A stretch of DNA of 64,000 nucleotides, taken from assembly GCA_964247055.1 (NCBI GenBank), contig OZ176058.1:2790001-2854000 (forward strand). Direction: 5' to 3'. Shown here one piece after another: positions 1-11,600 of the stretch; the stretch's first letter is position 1, and each line of letters begins with the position of its first letter. This DNA is from Paragordius varius (taxonomy: Eukaryota; Nematomorpha). Both the position numbers and the translations under genes were made by a program. The notes below the pieces were generated by a model. That model worked only from the letters and a program-made list of their open reading frames with translations, was not told the DNA's origin and ran no database searches.

Positions 1-467
1 ACTTAAACTTGTTTATAATGAAAAGTGTGAGAAAGAAATGTTATTATAAATTGAAATTAAAAAATTTATTAAGTTTAAAAACAGTATGATTGTCCATTGA
101 AAAAAAATATTTGTGTTTATATTTTTTCGTATTGTCCGTATAAATTCAATTTTTACTGTACATTTGAGATACTAATACAAGTATTTTTGTGTTTATAGTA
201 TAATTTAAAATTAATAGTAAATAGATGGCAATTTTATACCTTAACTGATATATTAGTAAAGGAAAAATATTTTATACATTTTTTTGAATTGGAAATAATC
301 ACAAGAAAAATATTAGTAATTGAAAAGGGAAAAAACCCATTCGTTGTAACTTTTAACATTTAATATATCGTCTGTGGCTTATTCCCATATCATCATATAC
401 AGTAAAAACAAAAAAGAATAGTAAATATTAAAATATGTTTATTACTAATTTTTATCCAATGGCAATA

Positions 468-649
468 CAGTATACATTTTGATGGTTGCTTATTTCACAC
501 TATAGTAGGGCAATTTGCAACACATGAATGTATGGAGAAAAGATAAGAAATAATTGTTTATTTAACATTTTGGTGTTTTCCATACATTCCTGTGTTGCAA
601 ATTGCCCCCTACTAAAGTGTGAAATAAGCAACCATTAAAGTGCATACTG
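468..649. mobile_element. 182-bp TIR element (MITE), CAGTATACAT family, copy 1
   Basis: The ends are long inverted repeats of about 70 bp: CAGTATACATTTTGATGGTT on the left and its imperfect complement ending TGCATACTG on the right, both flanked by TA. Internal arms carry TTGCTTATTTCACACTATAG and CAATTTGCAACACA with their complements. Length, TA flanks and a CAGT terminus fit a non-autonomous Tc1/mariner-like element. A second copy is at about 23660-23845. Confidence 0.85.
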
Positions 650-693
650 TAAATAATTATAATACCTAATTTTACAAGTGTGATTAGATTTAA

Positions 694-1017
694 ACATATG
701 ACTGTAAACACTACTATTTATATTACAGTTGTTAAAATCCGTAATATAACGATAAAGGATAATTAAATAGATATTAAATGAAATTATAAATAGAAATTAT
801 AAACGATATGTGAAACCCTTCGTCAATAGTAATCGCAGACTAGTTTCGTGCTTGTTAGCACTCATCAGTACGACACAACTATTTGACTTGGGATTTTCAC
901 ATATCGATTTCGTATATTTATCCAACTTTGCAATTTTGGTATAAATGCAGTTGGTTCTATTACGGATTTAGACAACTGTTATTACAAAACATAAACAATC
1001 CGTTCATTACCATTACT
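694..1017. mobile_element. TIR repeat carrying a hammerhead ribozyme, copy 1
   Basis: The right end reads GTTATTACAAAACATAAACA then AATCCGTTCATTACCATTAC, complementary to the left end seen intact in copy 2. The left end here is eroded. The middle carries the hammerhead core on the minus strand. No coding capacity. Confidence 0.7.
821..888 (-). ncRNA. Type I hammerhead ribozyme, copy 1
   Basis: On the minus strand the conserved core CTGATGA is followed by stem II GTGC-TAACAA-GCAC, then GAAA, a minimal stem III (ACTAGT) and the cleavage triplet GTC (840-838). Stem I is two-part: inner GTCGTA pairs with TGCGAT, outer GTCAAATAG pairs with CTATTGAC with one bulge. All invariant core positions are present. 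This is the type I arrangement, with stem I open, known from retrozymes and Penelope-like elements. Confidence 0.88.
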
Positions 1018-1025
1018 ACTATTTA

Positions 1026-1308
1026 CAGTAAAAATTGAAATTATACGGACAAAACGTGAAAATATAAAGACAAATATTTTTTTTAAAAGACAACCCAATA
1101 CACTTTAAATTATAATGATAACTCATTGTTTCAAACTATAAATAGGAAATAAAGATGTAAATTGATAACACAAGCAAAAGCAATTTATGTATTATACGAT
1201 AATATTAAATGTTTTTATGGGTAAAATGAGGTTTAAAAAATTATCATTGTCTTTGAGAAAAAAATTGTCCTTTTATTTTGTTTTTGTCCGTATAATTTTA
1301 ATTCTACC
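1026..1308. mobile_element. CAGTAAAAATTG-family TIR element (MITE), about 283 bp
   Basis: Starts at a TA followed by CAGTAAAAATTGAAATTATA and ends with a diverged complement (TTTTTGTCCGTATAATTTTA). The interior has the family phrase TGTAAATTGATAACACAAGC. No coding capacity. CAGT ends with TA flanks suggest Tc1/mariner-type mobilisation. Confidence 0.8.
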
Positions 1309-1817
1309 ATAACATTTTATGCTAGCTCATTGCGAAAATTTGGTAAAAACCTATTTTATTTTTTTTAAAAAAACACTTCTAATGTATTTAGGGTGAAGAA
1401 ACATTTTGAAGGCATATAATAACCTTTAAACAACTATATATTAAACTTCTAATTATTGATGTTCCTATACAAATATTCTGAATAAAACTTTACAAACTTT
1501 GGCAATTAACTTAATTATTAAAATAAATAGTAATTTATTTTTTTGGTAAATTTTTTACAATTTTATGTTCGAAGTCTACATCAACTTATTAATACCCATT
1601 TATTTTTCAAATACGGCTCCTGAAACGATTTGTGTTGGCCTCTTCTCTAAAAATTATCAAAGTGTTTCCGTACACTTTTATAAAGAAAAAATAAAAAGAG
1701 AATATATAATATACGCAATTAAACAGAAACCAAAAAATGTTTTAAAAAAAAATATTTTAAAATTATACTGTCGGTTCATTTGTGGGACCGGTTATATAAA
1801 AAAACCGTATGATATAC

Positions 1818-2060
1818 AGTAAAAATTAAACAATACAGTCAAAATGTAAAAACACAAAAAATATTATTTTCGAAATATAACCCGTTGTAGATTGCAGATA
1901 AGGAAGAGAAATGTATATTGATAACACGTTAAATTAATTATATAATTTATTGTAAAATGTGTTTATGTAGATTAAAATCAAACTCATGAAGGTTTGATTG
2001 TCGTAATTAAAATGTGACTGTGTTTTTTACGTTTTAAGTGTATAACATTAATTTTACTCT
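1818..2060. mobile_element. CAGTAAAAATTG-family element, diverged
   Basis: Left end CAGTAAAAATTAAACAATAC preceded by TA; right end near TTTACGTTTTAAGTGTATAA. The interior keeps the TATTGATAACACG phrase. Boundaries approximate. Confidence 0.6.
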
Positions 2061-2385
2061 ATATTTGGGTAAATGTATTAAAAAATGTTGTCGGGTAATT
2101 TCGAAAAAGATATATATGAGGGAAAAATGCTAAATTAAAATTTAAAGTTCGAGAAGCATTTAATTATAAAATAAATAATATTTTTCAAACACATGTGACA
2201 ATTTCGCTAAAATAAATATATTTATTAGACGATAAAATACAATACAATATAAAAAAATTATCTAAATGTTATAAAAATAAGTGTTTCTAAAACTAATCAT
2301 CACAAATCGATAGATACATAAATATATGTATAATTCATAATATATTAAAATTTGTGGGGGTAGTTTAAATTCCAATATCATTAAA

Positions 2386-2659
2386 GTATAAATTAAAATT
2401 ATACAGACAGATTGTAACAATTAAAATTACATAAGTGAAAGTCAACCATATTTTTTGAACCTTAATTTTTCCTACATTAAACAACAATATAAATACAACA
2501 ATTATATAATGTACATCTCTATTCCCTATTTAGCAACCCAAAAGTGAGTTAATTTAAAACAAGGTTTTAAACAAATGGTTGTCTTTCTTTTTCGAAAAAA
2601 ATATGATATGGTTGTATTTGACTTTTTACGTTTTGTCTGTATAATTCTAATTTTCTTTC
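2386..2659. mobile_element. CAGTAAAAATTG-family element abutting the acetyltransferase stop codon
   Basis: Left part ATTAAAATTATACAGACAG and right part TTTACGTTTTGTCTGTATAA are the diverged inverted ends. Aligning the right tip to intact family members places its last base at about 2659, so two bases of the acetyltransferase TGA stop (2660-2658) fall within it. Confidence 0.65.
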
Positions 2660-5600
2660 AGACAATAAATGCTTCTGAACTGGTCAGCATATATATTTTG
2701 TCATGCTGTAAGGCAAGATATTCTTTTGAATACATGCGATACAAATCAATATCACACTCTAAATTAAGATCGGAAATTAACTGTTTTATCAAAAGAAAAT
2801 TTTGATGTTTTGTTGTATTGTCGCCATGATTTATGAATGTTATATCAAAATATGTGATTGATTCTGATAAATCACCGTTTGGAATGCTTTCTGTTGCAGT
2901 TAAATTATGCACATATGATTCATCCAAAGTATTTTTAGGTGTACATTTAATATTATTCGATAATAAAATTTTAGTGGCTAATATATTGCAAAGTTCTGAA
3001 CAGATTTGTGCCGCATATTGTGATTGAGTTGCATATAGGGGACTAATGGTATAACCAACATATCGGGGTCTTAGCACTCCGTAACCTAGGCAACGTATGG
3101 ATGATTTGTCTAAATATTATATTCATATATATTTTCGATAAGATTCTTGAATAAAAATTGTGAATTCGATGTATAGATAAATGATGAGTTATCAAAGAAA
3201 GTATTATTGTTTTATCAATATTAACTGGCTTATAATAGAAACAGATTTTAATTTAAATAAACGAAATATATATACCTCAAGGGTAATAGTATGGATCTGA
3301 TTGCAAATCCAACAAAAAAATTTATAACTTATGATAAATAATCAAAGCAACAGGCAAATATACAGACAAAATCCAAAAGCTAAAAGAAAATATTTTTCTA
3401 AAACAACCAGCAAAATAGGAGATTGGAATAATTGTTTGACAATGAATAATGCAATTTAAGTCCTAACGATATAATAAAAAGGAAAAAAGGAGACTATAAA
3501 TCAGGGGCGTTTAATCAATACAATTGGTCTCACGGGCGGCATTTTCAGCTTATTAGTGGGCCAGGAAAACATAACAAGTGGTTATACGTAAATTTTAAAA
3601 AAATTTTAATACTGAAATTTTAAAAAAATTAGGACCACAATATACCTTTTAATTATTCTATTTTTGTTTATTTCTCTGTCAAAATTTGAAATAATGGTTT
3701 CAGATTTTCTTACATTTTTAAACCAGAAGCTAGTTTAGCTTCAAAACTTTTTTCTTTAAGGCTATAGTTTTTAATTATTTTATATAAATGATATTTTTTA
3801 AAAAACTGATAGTACTTAACGAAATATTTAAAAGTTTATTAATATACGTCGAAAAAAATTCTATTTAAGGATGTTATTAAAAAAATATAATTTGTATTAT
3901 TAAAAATATATTTTAACTAAATGATATAAAATTTACAAATTTACTAAGATATTTAAACTATAAAATGTTGAATTTATTAGTTTTTTTCCCCAAATTTCTT
4001 GTGGGCCGTATATTTGGAAGGCCGCATGCACCCTTGTACTACAATTAATTGTCAATTAACCATTTTTTATAAATGCAATTTAAGAATATAAAAAAATTCA
4101 ACTATAAAGATAAAAATCAAAATAAATTTTTTTAAATTTGTAGCCAATTTTGTCCGCAGATGAAATAAATTATTTATATGTTTTTTAACACTCATCTGGT
4201 TTAAAATTTATAATTATTCATTTTATTTTATTAATTTGACAAAGTTGGAGGTTTCAAACGAAAATCCAATAATTTCTGAGGTTTGCTTCAAATGATTCTA
4301 AAATCTACTAATGGTCTTAATTTGTTATCAAAGATTTTTTAAATAATTAAGCATTTGTTAACCTGACGTATGTTTTCGCTCAAAAAGCGCTATCGTATGG
4401 GTATGAGAATGGGTAAGCAAAAAAGATTTAAGAAATTCATTTCTTTCTGAACCGTAATGTATTTGCGCATCAAATTCACAAAGTGTATCCCATAAATGTT
4501 CAGGACACAATCGTTCTGAGTCTAGGCTATCAGGGTCACCAGTAATTTTATGCATAAATATTTCATCATTTGTGTTGGTGTTGATGCAATTCTTTAAATT
4601 AGTTTGATCCACCATTTGGCAAAGATATTTGGAGGAGGGGAAAGCGTTTACCAAATTTTTCGCAAAGTTAAGGAGTTGTATTGCACTAAGCTTGTAATTC
4701 CGATATATGCTAACTATGGAGAGTAAATAGATATATAAAAATAGTTAATATTAACAAAAAAGCACAATAAAATTACAGGGATCCATCTTTTACTTTGATA
4801 TAAAAAGAGCGAAAAGGGGTCAAAATAATTCACACAAAAAGCGTTCAAATTTATGTGGTCACAAGTTACGAACATTAATGCATTCCTAGATCTAACCCAA
4901 CATAAATTCTACAAGAAAGAGGAAGCAGTTAATGTTAGTGTCTTTTAAAAGGCAGAAATTTAGAATGCAGAGTTCTAGTAAGAGTAATGGTTATTGAGTA
5001 TGTGAAACAAATGGCTCTAGGCATCATGCAGGCGAGTGTTAAAGACGAGCAATACTAATAGTATTTAGAGTAAAGTGACCAGATAAGCTGTTTTTCGCAG
5101 TACAGTACTGGATTTTTAGAAAATAACTGCGGCTGTACTGCGCCCACTTTTGTACCGCTTTTTGAAATTAAAAAAAAAGTGAATTAATTATGAATATATA
5201 TTAATTACCTTTTATTTATTCATAAAAAAAATTATTTTTTTGATATTACCCTCTGTATATTCAATTTGTTTCATGCATGAAACCATGTGATTGAAAGCGG
5301 GAGGATATTCAAGGATAGTATTTTTTATTATATACTATAAATATATTTAAAAAATAGGTTTCCTTTTAGTAATTATTAATCTTTTTCTTTGTTTTGTAGA
5401 GTTTTTATTTTATTTGTATGCTAAGTATGTAATTTAAAGAGTAACATAATTCTTAAGTCATCAAAAATCATTGTTATACAGATCTCTCTCATTTTTTCTC
5501 TACTCCTTGGTGCCTAATTATTTTATTTTTACTAGCCTAGCCATAATTTCTTTATATTTTTCCTTTATGATTGCCAGACAGAGCAAAATATCAATATTTA

Positions 5601-8600
5601 TAATTTATCCAAATTAACAACATTTATAAAGATTACTCTTTAATTTTAATTATTCTAGATATTTATTTTTTGTAAAGAGGGTAAGTGAGAGGGAAGGCAA
5701 TGGCAAACCACCCTCGTTTATTACTGCCAAAAAATAGTTTTACTAAATGAACTTAACAAGAATTTTCAAAGTTGGATGCTGGAATGTACGTTCCTTAACA
5801 TCAACCAAACAAGTGATAATTGAAAAGGAAATGGAAAGATTGAACATAGATATACTGGGTCTAACGGAAACCAAGCAAAAAGGTAGCGCGAAAGTACAAA
5901 ACGAAAATTATACATTGTTAAGATCGGGGAGAGATGACCAGAAATCTGAAGGCGTTGCAGTATTAATAAAAAACAAATTAAATAAAAGTCTCATTAGTTA
6001 TACACCATATACACCCAGAATCATGAGTATTAGGCTGAATGCCAAGCCACTTAAATTTACATACATAGTAGTCTATGCTCCTACGTCAAACGCTCCCAAA
6101 GAAGACATAGAGGACTTTTATGCAACGTTGCAAATAGTTTTGGATGAAACGAAGAAAGGAGATATGATTATCATAGGAGGGGATTGGAACAGCAAAGTTG
6201 GTAGAGGTAGAGTAGATCAAATAGTCGGGCCATATGGATTGGGAGAACGAAACGAGGCCGGGGAAGCACTGATCAATTTTTGTCAAGAAAATGAGATGAT
6301 GATAACCAACACATGGTTTCCACAACACAATAGGAGGTTATACACATGGACCTCTCCATGTGGTAAATATAAGAATCAAATTGATTACATAATGTGTCCT
6401 CAAAAATGGAAAAGCTCTATAATTGATACCAAAACAAGCAGAAGCAGCGATTGCTCTAGCGATCATGAGCTTTTAATAACCAAAATCAAACTTAAAATAA
6501 TTAAAAATAAGGTTAAACAGATATACAGATATGACACTCGGAACATTCCAAATAGTTTTAGAACAGAAACCAAAGATAGATTAGAAAGATTGGACAATGG
6601 ATGTAGCTCAGAACAATTATGGGGAACGATAAAAAATGTTGTTAATGAAGTGGCAAAAGAAAAAGTGCAGAGAGTAAAGAGGAAAGATAACAAATGGATA
6701 TCAGAAAAGAGTATAGAGATAGCAGAAAAGAGGAGAAAAGCTAAATCAAGAGGTGATAATAAAATGGTAAAATTATATAACAAAGAATTTCAACGACAAA
6801 CAAGGAAGGATTACGAAGATTTTCTTAATAAACAATGTCTGGAAGTGGAATTAAATAACAAAAAAGGATTAATGCAACCAATGTTCCAGAAACTGAAGCA
6901 AATGACTCATAAACCTTTTATATCATCACAAAAGATTAAAAAAGAGAATGGCACCATATTGTGCAAACAAACAGAAGTACGAGAAAGATGGAAGGAATAC
7001 ACCCAAAAACTCTATCAGGCTCCTCAAACAAAGGTGTTGCAATTAAAAGAAGAAGAACGTGATCCAGATATATTAAGAGAGGAGGTTGAATTAGCCTTAA
7101 AACAAATTCCTAGCAACAAAGCGACGGGATTAGACAATATCCCAATAGAGTTCATAAAAGCTATTCCCGTTGAAAAGTTACACAAGCTATGTCAAAAGGT
7201 GTGGGAAACATGTGAGTGGCCAAACGATTGGGCATCATCTGTATATCTCCCAATATATAAAAAAGGAGATGTACTCCAATGCGAGAATTATCGGAACATA
7301 TCTCTTATTAGCCACGCTAGTAAGGTCTTACTAAAAGTAATACAAAACAGAATGCACAGTATCATACAGACAGAAATACCAGAAAATCAAGCTGGATTTA
7401 TGAAGGGAAAAAGCACAAGAGACCATATCTCAAACATGAGAAGGATAATGGAAACATCAAAAGAGTTCCAGAAAGAATTATACATGTGTTTTATTGATTA
7501 CAGACAAGCATTTGATTCAATTAACTATGACTCCTTGTGGGAAACATTAAAGTTAGTAGGGGTATCGTCTCACTTAATAAGATTGATTAGCTCTCTATAT
7601 GTAAAACAAAGAGCGATTATTAGAACACCAGCGGGGGACACAGACGAAATACCAATCTTGAAAGGAGTCAGACAAGGGTGTTGCTTATCCCCTTATCTGT
7701 TCAATATGTGCACAGAAATGATAATGAGGAAGTTGGATGGTAAAAATATTGGAGTAAGAATAGGAGGGAGAACAATCAATAATTTAAGGTTTGCAGACGA
7801 TACCACTCTTATAGCTGAAAGTGCAAATGATTTGAAGGAATTGATTGAAGAGATTCGAAAGGAAAGTTTGAGGTATGGTCTTAGGCTTAATCCTAACAAA
7901 ACCAAAATATTATGTACAGGAAAAAAGCCTACAATTATAATAGAAGGAGTAGAAATAGAAATAGTTAAACAGTTAACGTTTTTGGGCGCAATAATTTCAG
8001 AGGATGGGTCTTCAACTCCTGACATCAGAAAGAGAATAGGATTGGGTAGAGAAGCGATGACCAAATTAATAAAGATTTGGAAAAACAAAAGCGTAGGAGT
8101 TGAAACCAAAAAAAGATTACTCTACTGTTTCGTTCTCCCGGTCACCACATATGGATGTGAGAGTTGGACCCTCAAAAAAAGGGACAAAGAAAGGCTCATG
8201 GCTTTTGAAAGGAGCTGCTGGCGTAGGATGCTAGGATACACCTGGAAGGATAAAATTAAGAATGAAAGTCTAACTACAGAAATAAAACCTAAAACAAACA
8301 TCATGGAGATAATTCTAAAAAGAAAGTTAACATATTTTGGTCATGTCATGCGATCGAATTCTCTGGAGAAAGATACAATGTTTGGGAAGGTAGAAGGGCA
8401 AAGGAAACGAGGCCGACCACCGATGAGGTGGTTGGATATGATAAAAGAAGAGACCAAAATGACACTGAAAGAGCTCAATATAGCGGTTAAAGATAGAAAA
8501 AAATGGAAAGAAATAGTTAAAACTATATCCAAAAAGTCGTTTACGACTTAGGAAAAACCAACCAACCAACCAAAACAACCCCATAATTTGTAAAGAAATG

Positions 8601-11600
8601 GTTCATTTTGGGGAAAACTAAGATTGGCCTATTATTAATTGGTTAATATTATTTCTCCTATAATTATACATAAAATTGTATTTTGGATCGATAAACCGCT
8701 TTTCATTGCATCGAGCAGTGGCGAAACTATAAATCTCGGACTCCACCGTAAGTTTCAGGCTTATGGCTCTTTCACACAGGGCTGCCGAAATTTTTAATTT
8801 ATGATATTTTAATAAATGTTTGATCACGTTTAGAAAGATCATCTTTTGTTATAATTATCAAACGGAAAATTATATAGAAATTTATTCCTGTATTATAATT
8901 TATTATATATGGCATATGATTTCAAAATAATCTTTTTTTCGTAATAATTAAGAGTTTTTAAGTTTCCATACTCATTAGGTGGGAGGTATGTCACTTAATT
9001 TTTTCCCTAAACCTTAATATTTAGTTTTCTTATTTTTTTACATAAACAAATTTGAGATATTTCGTTGAAGCGTACTTCAAACTATTTTAAAGCATGATGG
9101 AAACGGGATAACGCTTTAAGATATAATAAAACCCTTTTTCAAAATAATTTGATTTTGATTCCCATTACTATAGGTTAAGAATTTATTTTTAAAGGTTTGT
9201 TTGCTGGATTTTGGTGATTTTTTGTAAAAAAATTTTTTATTTGACATAAATTTGAAAACAAACGAATATTTTAATCAAAATTATGAGAAAAATGTTTAGC
9301 ATTATCGAATTATATATATAAATGGTCCAACATCTTAACCCTTTATATCGTTTCCATCGTGCTCAAAATAGTATGAAATACGCTTCAACAAAATTTTGCT
9401 AAAAATTAAATATTCGAATGCATTTTTTAAAAATATATTTAGTTGATATCAAAATATAGCATATTGAAATAATTGCACAATGTCGGATTTTTGCGTTTTT
9501 TAAGAGAACGTATGTTTCAAAAGAGCCAAAAAATTTGGGACCTTTAGACCCCACCTATTAAAATTTTTAAAAAGATCTTTGCTTTTTATATGTAGTTTAT
9601 GTTATATTTTAGTGATATTTTTTGAAATAAAGTATTTAGTTTTCACCACAAAATATATTTGAAATTGCGAACCTTTTGCAATTTTATGCGGAGCACTTAC
9701 CACAAAAGTGTAAACAACCCTCTTTAATAATAAAGGTTAAAACCAACGACACCATGATAATCCTGATATTTTCCTATCAGAATATTTTGTTTCATCAGGA
9801 TATTTTTTGTACTGTGTTAATATACTACACCGATGGTGTAAAAACAAAGTGTGTTTTAATTTTGTACTGCGTCAAAGTTAAAAATATCTGGTCACATTAA
9901 TTTAGAGTTATTTTCTTATCCCTTCAACAAAAAATGGAATCACAAAACCCTTAAACCAGGGGTATTTAACCCAAATGACCGGCATTTCAAACATATATAT
10001 CGTCAATAATCCAATCATAAAACTGTAATGGTAAATGACGGATTGATTTTGTTTTGTAATAACAGTTGTAAAATTCGTAGGATAATGATAAAATTAAACA
10101 GTAAATTAATTGAAAGTTGTATTTATTAACAGAAATTATAAACGATTAAAACCCTTTCGTCAATAGTAATCTTAGACTTGTTTCGTGCTTGTTAGCATTC
10201 ATCAGTACGACACAACTATTTGGCTTAAGGTTTTCACATATCTTTCTATATATTCAACGTTGCAATTTTGGAATACGAATCAAATTAAATTGGTTTATCA
10301 TTATCTTACGGATTTAACAATTCTTATTACAAAACATAATCAATCCGTCATTTACCATTATAAGACTGTAATGTTCATACACAATTTAACATTTTTTTTA
10401 GCTCGTTGCCAATCAATTGGGTAGACTTATTCTAAAATTTTGTTTAAGAAATGTCAATTTTTCAAAGATTTTGTAAGCATATTTTTGCAAATTATGGATC
10501 TCCCAAAATTTTGGCGGGCCTCACATAATGTCTCGTAGGGCCCCGTGTTGGACAACACTGCCCTAAACTATGTATTCTATATTTTTACATTCGCATACCA
10601 TATATTATGGAAATAAATTCGAGTCTCAAATACGCTAAAAATTAATTTGATCACTATTAATATTCTTATTACATTAATAAATGTATGTATTGATATATAC
10701 CATTTACACTTCAATTTGCCCTAGAATATTTTTAATTCGCGTGAAACACTCTAAACTTACCTTAAAAATTATAAGATATTGGGGTAATCAATATTGATAG
10801 CAAAAAATATTTTTTTGGCATCGTATAACTCAAGATAGAAAATTATCTATACAACTAATTTTACCATTTTTTGTGTATTATTTTAGCAAATGACAAAATT
10901 TCATTTTTAGAAAAAAAACATAGGTAATTATTTGATATTAAAAATAAACGTTTAATTTAGAATGAATTTAAAATGTTAATGTGTCAGGAATAATTGTAGA
11001 ATAGGGGGAGAAACGTTGGCATATATATAAGATGTAAATAGCTATAATACAATATAAGTACACATTAAGAAAGTTATTAATTATTGAAAAAAAGCATATA
11101 CAACAAAGGTCAGTATTTAAGGATGGAAAAAATTTTCTGATTTTCTAAAGGGTAGTATTATTGGCTTATAGTTAATTTTTTCACATTTTATTATTATTTC
11201 TCAATAATATTTCTCTCAGTTGCACATATGCTATATGGCAATAATTTAAACTTTCTAGCAATATATACTTACTCATATGTAATATATTAATGCCGCTATA
11301 ATACCTGTTTCATACAAAGAAAGTCCAAGTTTTTCATTGGGTTTTATGCGACTCTCAACGGCATTCAGGCTTAAGATTCTTTCGGGTCCAATATAATCCG
11401 CACGGGTTTGCCATAATTTACCCCCAATACCCTTGTTTCGGAATTCAGGATCGACACAAAACATACCCCCTGAGGAGATTAATAAATCCTTATTTGTGTT
11501 AAAATCACAGGTTGATTTGGGAAAGTTTATGGCTAAAATTGAACCTAAACATAGTTGATGGAATATATTATTGTTATTTACAACACATACTCTTATACAA

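Larger units (their letters stand above)
1..2385. other. Region beyond the 3' end of the acetyltransferase, repeats only
   Basis: No convincing gene. It holds the right end of one CAGTAAAAATTG-family element (to about 158), a 182-bp TIR element (468-649), a hammerhead-bearing repeat (about 694-1017) and two further CAGTAAAAATTG elements (1026-1308 and about 1818-2060). The longest open frame, near 1565-1822, has lysine- and asparagine-rich AT-driven composition and no recognisable domain. Confidence 0.6.

Noticed and set aside
1565-1822. 85-codon plus-strand frame
   Set aside because: No domain, AT-driven residues, and no splice partner or neighbour support.
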